Part shown: positions 1 to 6,472 of the stretch, piece after piece
Numbering within the stretch: position 1 is the stretch's first letter
How the letters are laid out: every line of letters starts with the position of its first letter
Source: UBA3871 sp002392265
GTDB taxonomy: Bacteria > Bacillota > Clostridia > Peptostreptococcales > Anaerovoracaceae
Direction of reading: 5' to 3'
NCBI GenBank assembly: GCA_946614255.1
Contig: CAMOGS010000016.1
Coordinates: 1 to 23,273, forward strand
DNA length: 23,273 nucleotides
Notes under the pieces: model-generated
Seen by the model: only the letters and a program-made list of their open reading frames with translations
What the model was told of the DNA's origin: nothing
Databases searched by the model: none
Translations under genes and position numbers: made by a program

Positions 1-515
1 CCGTTTGTTGCAGTCAGTGTTACAGGCTCGTCGCTTACGCCCGTAATAATAACCTGTCCGCTCAGCGAAACCTTTGCGATTTCCGGATTGCTGGATTCAT
101 ATACCGCATTCGGAATGTCGCCTGCCCACTGAATACGGTCATCATACTGGAACTCGAGTCCCAGAGATTCATCCTTTATAAATGTGATGGTGCGGGATTC
201 ATCGCCGCGCCTGAGCTGTGCTGTTGCAACCTCAGCATCATCCGGAAAGAAAGCCTGATAAACCTCCACATCCGGATCCTCGCAGATTATCTGCGGTACG
301 CGAGGTCTGCCTGCAGGGATAATTACCGTATCATCGTCCGAAACAGTGTATTTGTCATCGTCGAGTGTTATTTCAATCTTTGAAAGTGCACTGACCTTTC
401 CTCCCGAAAGGTTTGGCCAAATTACCTCCAGCGCTATAACGCCAAAGGCTATCACGATAACAACTGCTGCTATGATTAAAAAGGGATTTTTCTTCTCCTT
501 TTTTCTGTTTTCCAT
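1..515 (-). CDS. Membrane-anchored protein with bacterial Ig-like segment, C-terminus cut off by window edge
   Basis: About 171 residues are readable from an ATG at 515, preceded by an AGAGGAAG ribosome binding site; the frame stays open to base 1. The N-terminus is a short lysine/arginine-rich cytoplasmic tail (MENRKKEKKNP) and one hydrophobic segment at about residues 11-30, which fits a signal anchor. The rest is polar and acidic. The last readable part (ESSNPEIAKVSLSGQVIITG, then a TLTATNG run) resembles the repeating core of bacterial Ig-like group 2 domains, in which values are bound by sequence-change and 'is it always true' strands. It starts 19 bases after the miaB stop, so it is probably the last or a later gene of the VanZ-miaB transcript. 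Function unknown; an extracytoplasmic structural or adhesive role is only an inference. Confidence 0.8.
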   Translation of the reverse strand, partial: MENRKKEKKNPFLIIAAVVIVIAFGVIALEVIWPNLSGGKVSALSKIEITLDDDKYTVSDDDTVIIPAGRPRVPQIICEDPDVEVYQAFFPDDAEVATAQLRRGDESRTITFIKDESLGLEFQYDDRIQWAGDIPNAVYESSNPEIAKVSLSGQVIITGVSDEPVTLTATN

Positions 516-534
516 TTTCTCTTCCTCTGCTTTG

Positions 535-1911
535 CTAGTTAATTAGTTTTCCTACCAGACTGAATGTGTTGGAGCTGATTATCTTAACAGGTACAATCTG
601 CCCTATCAGCTCCTTCGGGCCTGCCAGATTCACGAGCTTAAATCCGTCCGTTCTGCCCGAAAGCGTTACCTGCCCCGGCCCCGGCTTGTCCAGTCCGTCG
701 CCGCGCTCACGCTTCGCCTCGCATTCTATCAGAACATCCATGGTGCGTCCGACATATTCGGCATTGCGGCGCGCGCTGCCTTCGTTTATCACATCGACAA
801 GCCTGTTAAAGCGCTCGTGCTTTGTCTCCTCCGGCACCTGGTCTTCAAAGCCTGCAGCCGGCGTGCCCTTTCGCACCGAATAAAGAAAAGTGAAGGCTGA
901 GTCGTAGCCCACTTCTCTGCAAAGGCTTAGTGTATCCTCAAAGTCTGCCTCGGTTTCACCCGGAAAGCCGACTATGATGTCTGTGGTAATGCAGATGTCC
1001 GGCACTGCTTTCCTAAGGCTGCCGATGAGCGCCAAATACCTTTCACGGTCGTAGTGCCTGTTCATTCTCTTTAAGACTCTGCTGCTGCCCGACTGCACCG
1101 GCAGATGAATCTGATGGCACAGATGCTTGCACGTGCCAAAGGCTTTGATCAGCTCCGGTGAGAGATCCTTTGGGTGTGAAGTCATAAAGCGGATTCTCTC
1201 GATGCCGTCAACCCTGTCAAGCATGCACAAAAGCTCGGCAAAGGTGGTATCGTGGTCTGCGCCGTCGTTTCTGCCCTTGTAGGAGTTTACGTTCTGGCCG
1301 AGTAGCATGATTTCCTTTACGCCGTCACGGGCGAGTGCCTGAACCTCTTTTACGATTTCTTCGGGCTTTCTGCTGCGCTCTCTGCCGCGCGTATAAGGCA
1401 CGATACAGTAGGTACAGAAATTGTTACAGCCGTACATGATGTTTACATACGATTTATGCTTGTAAAGTCTTTTGCAAGGCATCCCCTCCGGGACCTCGCC
1501 GCCCTCCGGCCACACATCTATGATTTTGCGCTGCTCATTAATACAGTTTTCGAGGAGCCTCGGAAATTCATGAATGTTGTGGGTTCCGAATATCAGGTCG
1601 ACCCATGGATATTTTCCCTTTATCGTATCTATGATGTGCTGCTGCTGCGGCATGCATCCGCAAACACACATTATGAAGTTTTCTCCGTTTTCTTTTCTCC
1701 TTTTCAGCTGGCCGAGAGTACCGAAGAACCTCTTGTCTGCGTTTTCTCTGATGGAGCAGGTATTCATGATGACGATGCCCGCTTCCTTTTTTTCGGAAAC
1801 GGGTTTGTACCCTGCTTTTACCAGCATGCCCGCCATGATTTCCGAGTCGTGCTCGTTCATCTGACAGCCAAAGGTCGTTATATGAAATGTCTTTTTTATA
1901 TCGTTTGACAT
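535..1911 (-). CDS. miaB: tRNA-2-methylthio-N6-dimethylallyladenosine synthase
   Basis: Radical-SAM methylthiotransferase that adds a methylthio group to i6A37 of tRNAs reading UNN codons, in the cytoplasm. The 458 residues match the family length and order: N-terminal MTTase domain with its three cluster cysteines at about C16, C52 and C86 (TFGCQMNEHDSE, NTCSIRENA, VCGCMPQ); radical-SAM core with the CxxxCxxC motif at C162, C166 and C169 (GCNNFCTYCIVPYTRGRE); C-terminal TRAM RNA-binding domain from about residue 390. The methionine following GC at 87 replaces the alanine-free variants often seen and is unremarkable. The ATG at 1911 has AAGGAAAG six bases upstream. It lies 28 bases after the VanZ-like gene and 19 before the Ig-like gene. 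In many Firmicutes miaB precedes mutS; that linkage is absent here. Confidence 0.96.
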   Translation of the reverse strand: MSNDIKKTFHITTFGCQMNEHDSEIMAGMLVKAGYKPVSEKKEAGIVIMNTCSIRENADKRFFGTLGQLKRRKENGENFIMCVCGCMPQQQHIIDTIKGKYPWVDLIFGTHNIHEFPRLLENCINEQRKIIDVWPEGGEVPEGMPCKRLYKHKSYVNIMYGCNNFCTYCIVPYTRGRERSRKPEEIVKEVQALARDGVKEIMLLGQNVNSYKGRNDGADHDTTFAELLCMLDRVDGIERIRFMTSHPKDLSPELIKAFGTCKHLCHQIHLPVQSGSSRVLKRMNRHYDRERYLALIGSLRKAVPDICITTDIIVGFPGETEADFEDTLSLCREVGYDSAFTFLYSVRKGTPAAGFEDQVPEETKHERFNRLVDVINEGSARRNAEYVGRTMDVLIECEAKRERGDGLDKPGPGQVTLSGRTDGFKLVNLAGPKELIGQIVPVKIISSNTFSLVGKLIN

Positions 1912-1939
1912 ATTGGTCTTTCCTTGGGATGATTGTAAT

Positions 1940-2590
1940 TTAGAATGTTATCGTTCCGGTTAGGATGTAGCAAAGTCCGCAATAGCCCAAAATTACCGCT
2001 GCTACGAGAATTGCCAGCCACGAAAGCGCGCGGAGCGGCCTTTTCGGAATCTGCAGAATCGAGGCGCAAAATGCGTACCCGGCAAGTGTACCAAGTCCGT
2101 TCATTATGACATCGTCCACCTCGGCAAGCCTTCCGAAGAACAGCTGAATTATCTCGATAATCAGACTGAACATCATGCCGAAAATCAGCGCATGATACCA
2201 TCTCCAGCCGTGCTTTGTCGCGGATTTCCCGCGTCCGCCGCCTCTGCGTCTGTAAAGAGCAAGCGGCAGCAAAAATCCAAACGGCACAAAGAGAATAAAG
2301 TTCAGCACCATCGGATGCAGCACACCGTCCACTATCGGCATCAGGTTGTATCTCAGTCCCGTCAGTCTGAATGCCGCAAGACCCAGGCCCAGCATGCCTG
2401 TTCGATTCAAAAGCGCACCCGTATATATGCAGAAAAGCCATTCTGCGAGGTATTTCAGTTTTAAGTTCCTCCGAGACGGCATTGCTGCCATCAGGGTAAA
2501 AAATATAATTATATATACAAATGTACCCAGTTTTACGCCTCCCATAACGTTTCCGGCCACACTGTGTATATAGTCTATGTAAAAGTTCAT
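1940..2590 (-). CDS. VanZ-like family membrane protein
   Basis: Polytopic membrane protein of 216 residues with about five hydrophobic segments. The VanZ signature is clear: NFILFVPFGFLLPL at about residues 97-110, then a second block with FSLIIEIIQLFFGR and the conserved DDVIMNGLGTLAGY (about residues 158-171), where the acidic pair and the N-GxxxGY pattern are family hallmarks. VanZ itself gives low-level teicoplanin resistance; most chromosomal homologues have no proven function and are thought to affect the cell envelope, so resistance should not be assumed. The ATG at 2590 has only a weak GAGAG site; no better start is visible. It is the first gene of a likely VanZ-miaB-Ig protein transcript from the promoter at 2645-2673. 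Confidence 0.88.
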   Translation of the reverse strand: MNFYIDYIHSVAGNVMGGVKLGTFVYIIIFFTLMAAMPSRRNLKLKYLAEWLFCIYTGALLNRTGMLGLGLAAFRLTGLRYNLMPIVDGVLHPMVLNFILFVPFGFLLPLALYRRRGGGRGKSATKHGWRWYHALIFGMMFSLIIEIIQLFFGRLAEVDDVIMNGLGTLAGYAFCASILQIPKRPLRALSWLAILVAAVILGYCGLCYILTGTITF

Positions 2591-2644
2591 TACGCTCTCA
2601 AATTCCCTTTCAAATCCATTATTATTTCATCACATACACCAACA

Positions 2645-2673
2645 ATCATAGCATATTTTAGCCTCCACCGCAA
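2645..2673 (-). promoter_or_regulatory. Predicted sigma-A promoter of VanZ-like/miaB transcript
   Basis: On the minus strand TTGCGG (2673-2668) and TATGAT (2650-2645) are separated by 17 bases. The -10 matches five of six consensus bases, the -35 only three. The start codon at 2590 would follow a leader of about 50 bases. Confidence 0.5.
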
Positions 2674-2702
2674 GCATTCGCAATCCCTTTTAAAAGTACC
2701 GA

Positions 2703-2733
2703 AAAGCCCGAGGAATACACTCCCCGGGCCTTT
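2703..2733 (-). terminator. Predicted rho-independent terminator of the LppM-like lipoprotein gene
   Basis: In the minus-strand RNA GCCCGGGGA pairs with UCCUCGGGC (nine pairs, one G-U) around a short loop and is followed by UUUU and then a U-rich stretch. It lies 27 bases after the lipoprotein stop at 2760 and upstream of the VanZ promoter, so it separates the two transcripts. Confidence 0.7.
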
Positions 2734-2759
2734 GTCCGAATCTTTTAATTATAGCTTTT

Positions 2760-3584
2760 TTAATTCTGATCTGTCGGCTGCTCCTGTGCAGGCTGTGTCT
2801 CTGTAGACTGCGCCTCTACAGGCTTCTTTTTTCTGGTAAGAACTACAGCTACGATAATAACTGCTATAACAGCTGCAATTACCAGCACAATCAGTGCGGT
2901 TGAGCCGCCTGCCGCTTTTGCCGGAAGCTCAAACTCAACATGAACGTTTTCACCGTTCAGAGTCAGCAGATTCCATGTGAGAGTCTTTCCGTCTTCGGAA
3001 ACCTCGGTTGCATTGTTTGCGCCTGCAGGCTGAGGTAATGTGAGTACAAACTGCATGTATCCGTCGTAAGGCTCAATATAGTCTGCTACCTCTCCGATTT
3101 CGGAATCCTCTTCCTCATCAAATACAGTCCAGTCGATTGCATAGCTTGAACCGTTCTTTGTAATCACGAATTCGTTGCTGTCAACGCCTGTTGCGCCTGT
3201 TTCGGAAAATATCTCTTCAAGAGGCTTGTTTTCACCCTTGATGATGTAACCCTTGTACCCATCCTGCTCATAGACTTCATAGGTAAAGCCCTCTGCCTCA
3301 AGCTCAGCGATTTCTTCAGGTGAAAGCGCGGTCGAGTCTTCCTCAGTTGCAATATCCTCGGAAAGGTCCTCGTCCGACCAGTCATAGTCTTCGTCAGACC
3401 AGTCTGAATCATCGCCGAGATCGAGATCTCCCATCATGCTGTCCATGTCTGTCATCATTGCGTAGAGCATGGAAAAGTCAGCGGTTCCGTCCTCGTGGAT
3501 GTCCAAATCCACGCTCATCCTCATACAGCCTGAAAATACAAATACCATCATGAGTACGAGTAAAACAGCCAGTTTCTTTTTCAT
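2760..3584 (-). CDS. LppM-like lipoprotein with C-terminal transmembrane helix
   Basis: 274-residue predicted surface lipoprotein. A lysine-rich signal peptide ends in VFSGC, so C20 should be lipidated after signal peptidase II cleavage. The mature start (MRMSVDLDIHEDGTADFS) fits the LppM-type domain, in which a beta sheet begins right after the cysteine. A strongly acidic segment follows at residues 54-83, with a DWSDED/DWSDED internal repeat. The domain ends near residue 222, then a single hydrophobic helix (229-250), RKKK stop-transfer residues and a polar Gln/Thr/Glu-rich cytoplasmic tail. The protein would therefore be held in the membrane at both ends. The ATG at 3584 has AAGGAG eight bases upstream. 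It has its own promoter (3648-3676). The molecular function is unknown; the mycobacterial name-giver is linked to host interaction, which cannot be transferred here. Confidence 0.8.
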   Translation of the reverse strand: MKKKLAVLLVLMMVFVFSGCMRMSVDLDIHEDGTADFSMLYAMMTDMDSMMGDLDLGDDSDWSDEDYDWSDEDLSEDIATEEDSTALSPEEIAELEAEGFTYEVYEQDGYKGYIIKGENKPLEEIFSETGATGVDSNEFVITKNGSSYAIDWTVFDEEEDSEIGEVADYIEPYDGYMQFVLTLPQPAGANNATEVSEDGKTLTWNLLTLNGENVHVEFELPAKAAGGSTALIVLVIAAVIAVIIVAVVLTRKKKPVEAQSTETQPAQEQPTDQN

Positions 3585-3606
3585 AAATGTTTCTCCTTAC
3601 ATTAAT

Positions 3607-3624
3607 GGCATATCGCGATATGCC
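3607..3624. promoter_or_regulatory. 18-bp perfect palindrome in the lipoprotein leader
   Basis: GGCATATCGCGATATGCC is its own reverse complement and is flanked by TTAA-type bases on both sides. It lies about 17-34 bases downstream of the predicted transcription start and 23 bases before the start codon of the lipoprotein. There is no U run after it on either strand, so it is not a terminator. A repressor operator or a leader RNA hairpin are both possible. Confidence 0.55.
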
Positions 3625-3647
3625 TTAATAATATTGCGTACGCGTTT

Positions 3648-3676
3648 ATTATAAGTATATGGGAAATACATTGCAA
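3648..3676 (-). promoter_or_regulatory. Predicted sigma-A promoter of the lipoprotein gene
   Basis: Minus strand TTGCAA (3676-3671), a 17-base spacer and a perfect TATAAT (3653-3648). The -35 hexamer directly abuts the stop codon of the ribbon-helix-helix gene. Confidence 0.7.
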
Positions 3677-3880
3677 TCAAAATTTCTCTATATCTATGTC
3701 CGGTGGAGCATCGATTTCCTCGCCTACATAGTGCCCGTTCTTCTTTCGCTGCTTGACGCATTCTGTAAGCAGATACTCGATTTGCCCGTTTACCGAGCGG
3801 AAATCGTCCTCCGCCCACCTGGCAAGATCTTTGAAAAGCTGCTCGGATATCCGAAGCGGCACCTGTTTTTTCTCAGCCAT
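3677..3880 (-). CDS. Arc/CopG-like ribbon-helix-helix protein
   Basis: 67-residue protein with the pattern of a small ribbon-helix-helix DNA-binding protein: a short beta strand (KQVPLRISEQLF, residues 5-16), helix one (KDLARWAEDDF), the turn RSVNGQIEYLL and helix two ending near residue 43. Arc-family proteins read this way form dimers whose paired strands enter the major groove. A charged tail (EEIDAPPDIDIEKF) follows. The ATG at 3880 has GAGG seven bases upstream. It starts 32 bases after the SPFH gene, so the two are very likely co-transcribed. I infer that it represses its own operon through the tandem repeats at 5005-5027. An antitoxin role is less likely because no toxin-sized partner is adjacent. 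Confidence 0.82.
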   Translation of the reverse strand: MAEKKQVPLRISEQLFKDLARWAEDDFRSVNGQIEYLLTECVKQRKKNGHYVGEEIDAPPDIDIEKF

Positions 3881-3912
3881 TTTTATGCCTCATTTCTGAT
3901 CGGCCGCTGCTT

Positions 3913-4941
3913 CTAATATAGCGATCCGCTGTTTACGACAGGCTGTGCGTCCTTGCTGCCGCAGAGAACTACCATGAGGTTTGATACCATCTGAGCCTTG
4001 CGCTCCTCATCGAGGTTTACCACACCGTCATTCTTTAATTTGTCAAGTGCAAGCTCAACCATGCCCACAGCACCGTCAACGATCATCTTTCTCGCATCTA
4101 CGATTGCGCTCGCCTGCTGGCGCTGCAGCATTACTGCCGCAATTTCAGGCGCGTAAGCAAGATAAGTGATTCTCGCTTCGATAATCTCGAGACCCGCCTC
4201 GTCTACCTTTTCCTGAATTGCATCCTTTATGCGGTTTGCAACGATTTCGGATGAGCCTCTGAGGCTTCCCTCATCGGCAACACCGTCGCCGGTAGTGTCA
4301 ACGCCCGGTGCAAAGTCATAAGGATAGAGTCTTACGATATTGCGGAGTGCCGCATCGCACTGGAGTGAAAGGTATTCCTTGTAGTTGTCAACCGCGAATA
4401 CCGCCTTTGTTGTATCCACAACGCGCCATGTTACTGCGATTCCGATTTCAATAGGGTTACCGAGGCAGTCGTTTATCTTTTGCTTGTTGTTTGAAAGCGT
4501 CATGATCTTGAGCGAAATTTTCTTGCCGCCGACTTCAACTGTCTGCTTGTCGGTGCCGTTATTCATTGTGAACGAGAAAACGTTCTTTTTCGGAGATTCG
4601 ACATCGCCCGACTGATTGAGCTTTGTCTTTGATGCGGGATTAAAGCCCACGCAGAAAGGATTTACAAAGTAAAAGCCTTCGCCCTTGAGTGTCCCGTAGT
4701 ATTTACCGAAAAGTGTGAGTACGAGCGCTTCCTGCGGCTTTAATACCTTAAGGCCCAGGAGCGGGAACCAGCCGATGCAAAGCCAGAAGATGCCCAGTCC
4801 GATGATAGGTCCGCCAAAATAGAAATATTCCATTAAGAATGCGCCGCCCACAGTGGCTAAAAATGCGAGTCCGTACAGTGCAATAGTTAAAATCAGCACT
4901 GCCATTCCATTTTTCTTGTTTGTTAATACTTTCTCTGTCAT
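3913..4941 (-). CDS. SPFH/band 7 domain membrane protein
   Basis: 342-residue member of the stomatin/prohibitin/flotillin/HflK superfamily, proteins that scaffold membrane microdomains or regulate membrane proteases. Two adjacent hydrophobic segments (about residues 13-35 and 42-62) anchor the N-terminus. The band 7 domain begins at about residue 65 (LKPQEALVLTLFGKYYGTLK, then GFYFVNPF) and continues through the diagnostic NPIEIGIAVTWRVVD and the helical region ending near LQRQQASAIVDARKMIV. The C-terminus lacks the zinc ribbon found in the second SPFH protein of this window. The ATG at 4941 has GGAAGAG upstream. It is the first gene of a two-gene operon with the ribbon-helix-helix protein. 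This pairing suggests tight control of its level. The actual client is unknown. Confidence 0.9.
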   Translation of the reverse strand: MTEKVLTNKKNGMAVLILTIALYGLAFLATVGGAFLMEYFYFGGPIIGLGIFWLCIGWFPLLGLKVLKPQEALVLTLFGKYYGTLKGEGFYFVNPFCVGFNPASKTKLNQSGDVESPKKNVFSFTMNNGTDKQTVEVGGKKISLKIMTLSNNKQKINDCLGNPIEIGIAVTWRVVDTTKAVFAVDNYKEYLSLQCDAALRNIVRLYPYDFAPGVDTTGDGVADEGSLRGSSEIVANRIKDAIQEKVDEAGLEIIEARITYLAYAPEIAAVMLQRQQASAIVDARKMIVDGAVGMVELALDKLKNDGVVNLDEERKAQMVSNLMVVLCGSKDAQPVVNSGSLY

Positions 4942-5003
4942 TTCTCTTCCTTCTTTCCTTTTTTACCCTTTTATTTCTTATGCAAAACCCCTTTTGCGTC
5001 TTT

Positions 5004-5032
5004 ATGATATCATTTTGATATCATTTTGTCAA
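5004..5032 (-). promoter_or_regulatory. Strong sigma-A promoter of the SPFH/RHH operon
   Basis: On the minus strand a perfect TTGACA (5032-5027), a 17-base spacer and TATCAT (5009-5004, five of six consensus bases). The start should lie near 4997, giving a 56-base leader that opens with a small hairpin (GCAAAA/TTTTGC, 4982-4997). Confidence 0.85.
5005..5027. promoter_or_regulatory. Tandem 11-bp repeats, candidate operator for the RHH protein
   Basis: TGATATCATTT occurs twice head to tail with a period of exactly 11 bp (5005-5015 and 5016-5026). Each repeat contains the palindrome TGATATCA. The pair fills the spacer between -35 and -10. Arc-type repressors bind tandem half-sites about one helical turn apart, and the Arc operator itself lies between -35 and -10, so this fits the RHH protein encoded in the same operon. 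The protein-site match is inferred. Confidence 0.7.
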
Positions 5033-5035
5033 CAA

Positions 5036-5064
5036 AAAAATAGAGCCGGATCGGCTCTATTTTT
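5036..5064. terminator. Terminator of the threonine ammonia-lyase gene
   Basis: Perfect stem AAAAATAGAGCCG with a three-base loop and its complement, followed on the minus strand by TTTTTTT. It sits 37 bases after the stop at 5102, directly upstream of the -35 of the SPFH promoter, and could act in both directions. Confidence 0.9.
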
Positions 5065-5101
5065 ATTCTTTATATTTATTATCTGCCCCAGTTGTCCCTT
5101 G

Positions 5102-6301
5102 TTATCTCTCCATCACGGTATATCCGTGAGTTCTGAGCTCTTCGAGCATCTTGTCGACGTGCTTCTGATTGTAGGTTTCAACTGTCAGCTGAACCACGCA
5201 GGAGTCCACACCCGCACGGTCATCCTTGTGCAGATGATTTACATCGAGAATGTTCGCACCTGTACCGGATATGATGTTGAGTATTCCGGTAAGAGCTCGC
5301 GGCTGATCCGGGAGGACTGTACTGAAGCTTACGGTACGACCTGAATAAATAAGTCCGCGGGTGATGATTCTTTCGAGCATCGTCATGTCCACATTTCCTG
5401 CCGAAAGGAGCGAGCAGACAGTCTTGCCCTTTAAGTAGATATCGCCGTACATTGCGGCTGCAGTTGCAACAGCGCCTGCGCCCTCCGCAACGAGCTTTTG
5501 CTTTTCAAGAATCGTGAGGATTGCGGATGCAATCTGGCTCTCGGTTACCGTGATAACCTTGTCTACGTATTTCTGACACATTTCAAATGTGTACTTGCCC
5601 GGTGTCTTAACCTTTATGCCGTCTGCAACGGTCTTTACGCTGTCAAGTGTGATAATGCGGCCCTGCTCGAGGGAACGAACCATGCTCGGTGCGCCCGCTG
5701 CCTGAACGCCGATCACCTGGCAGTCAGGCTTTAATGACTTTATCGCATAAGCCACGCCGCCGATCAGTCCGCCTCCACCGATTGGTACGAACACCACATC
5801 CACATCAGGAAGCTGCTCGATTATTTCAAGGCCGATGGTTCCCTGGCCTGCCATAATCTGATAGTCGTCGAAAGGATGAATGAAGGTATAGTCCTTTTCG
5901 TCTCTGAGGCGGCATGCTTCCGTATAAGCATCGTCATATACGCCCGGCACGAGCACTACGTCAACGCCATAGGAACGGGTAGCCTCAATCTTTGAAATAG
6001 GAGCGCCTTCAGGTATGCATATTGTCGCCTTTACGCCCATGTCGCGCGATGCATAAGCAACACCCTGTGCGTGGTTTCCTGCAGAGCATGCGATAACGCC
6101 TCTTGCTCTTTCTTCATCACTGAGCGCGGCAATTTTGTAGTAAGCACCTCTCAGCTTGAACGCACCTGTTTTCTGCAGGCATTCAGCCTTCAGATAAAAA
6201 TTGCAATCGGGAACTATTCCGTTAGCAGGTATAACAGGTGTCTTTGTAATTACAGGTTCAAGTACTCTCTGCGCATCGCGCAGCATATCCATAGAAATCA
6301 T
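5102..6301 (-). CDS. ilvA: Threonine ammonia-lyase with C-terminal ACT domain
   Basis: PLP enzyme that deaminates threonine to 2-oxobutanoate, the entry to isoleucine synthesis or a threonine-degradation route. The PLP lysine is K49 in QKTGAFKLRGA; SAGNHAQGVA (73-82) and the phosphate-binding GGGGLIGG (175-182) are intact. A single ACT domain occupies about residues 330-399 (DQPRALTGILNIISGTGANI). At about 400 residues this is the short form related to TdcB/YbgE-like single-ACT enzymes, not the 510-residue two-ACT-module IlvA of E. coli, so the choice between ilvA and tdcB is uncertain. I place the start at the ATG at 6301, which has AAAGG seven bases upstream. An in-frame TTG at 6334 would add 11 residues but has no good site. 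The gene has its own promoter and terminator and is monocistronic. Confidence 0.93.
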   Translation of the reverse strand: MISMDMLRDAQRVLEPVITKTPVIPANGIVPDCNFYLKAECLQKTGAFKLRGAYYKIAALSDEERARGVIACSAGNHAQGVAYASRDMGVKATICIPEGAPISKIEATRSYGVDVVLVPGVYDDAYTEACRLRDEKDYTFIHPFDDYQIMAGQGTIGLEIIEQLPDVDVVFVPIGGGGLIGGVAYAIKSLKPDCQVIGVQAAGAPSMVRSLEQGRIITLDSVKTVADGIKVKTPGKYTFEMCQKYVDKVITVTESQIASAILTILEKQKLVAEGAGAVATAAAMYGDIYLKGKTVCSLLSAGNVDMTMLERIITRGLIYSGRTVSFSTVLPDQPRALTGILNIISGTGANILDVNHLHKDDRAGVDSCVVQLTVETYNQKHVDKMLEELRTHGYTVMER

Positions 6302-6348
6302 ATTTGTGCCTTTCTGCATATATTGCTTTTCCAAAAGCTACATACTCA

Positions 6349-6378
6349 ATTAGAATATTCGGATAATTCCACTGTCAA
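6349..6378 (-). promoter_or_regulatory. Predicted sigma-A promoter of ilvA
   Basis: Minus strand perfect TTGACA (6378-6373), an 18-base spacer and TCTAAT (6354-6349, five of six). The leader to the ATG at 6301 is only about 40 bases, which leaves no room for a T-box or other attenuator. Confidence 0.7.
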
Positions 6379-6407
6379 TTTTATACTTTAGTCTCAAAAA
6401 AGTCAAT

Positions 6408-6442
6408 AAAACCCGCCTTCGAATATGTCGAAAGCGGGTTTT
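6408..6442. terminator. Terminator of the arg operon
   Basis: AAAACCCGC and GCGGGTTTT plus an inner TTCGA/TCGAA pair form a 14-pair stem with one mismatch and a five-base loop. U-rich runs follow on both strands. It lies 30 bases after the argD stop (6473) and just upstream of the ilvA promoter. Confidence 0.88.
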
Positions 6443-6472
6443 CGGTTTTTTTGATATTAGATTTCCGCGCTA

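Noticed and set aside
535..1911. Open plus-strand frames of 96-150 codons inside miaB
   Set aside because: They are opposite a strongly conserved gene, have no ribosome binding site and encode no recognisable protein.
1896..2441. Minus-strand frame of 181 codons overlapping the VanZ-like gene
   Set aside because: The VanZ motif lies in the other frame; this frame has no membrane pattern, family motif or start site.
4942..5101. Riboswitch or T-box before the SPFH gene or after ilvA
   Set aside because: The leader is only about 56 bases with one small hairpin; the other structure is a plain terminator.
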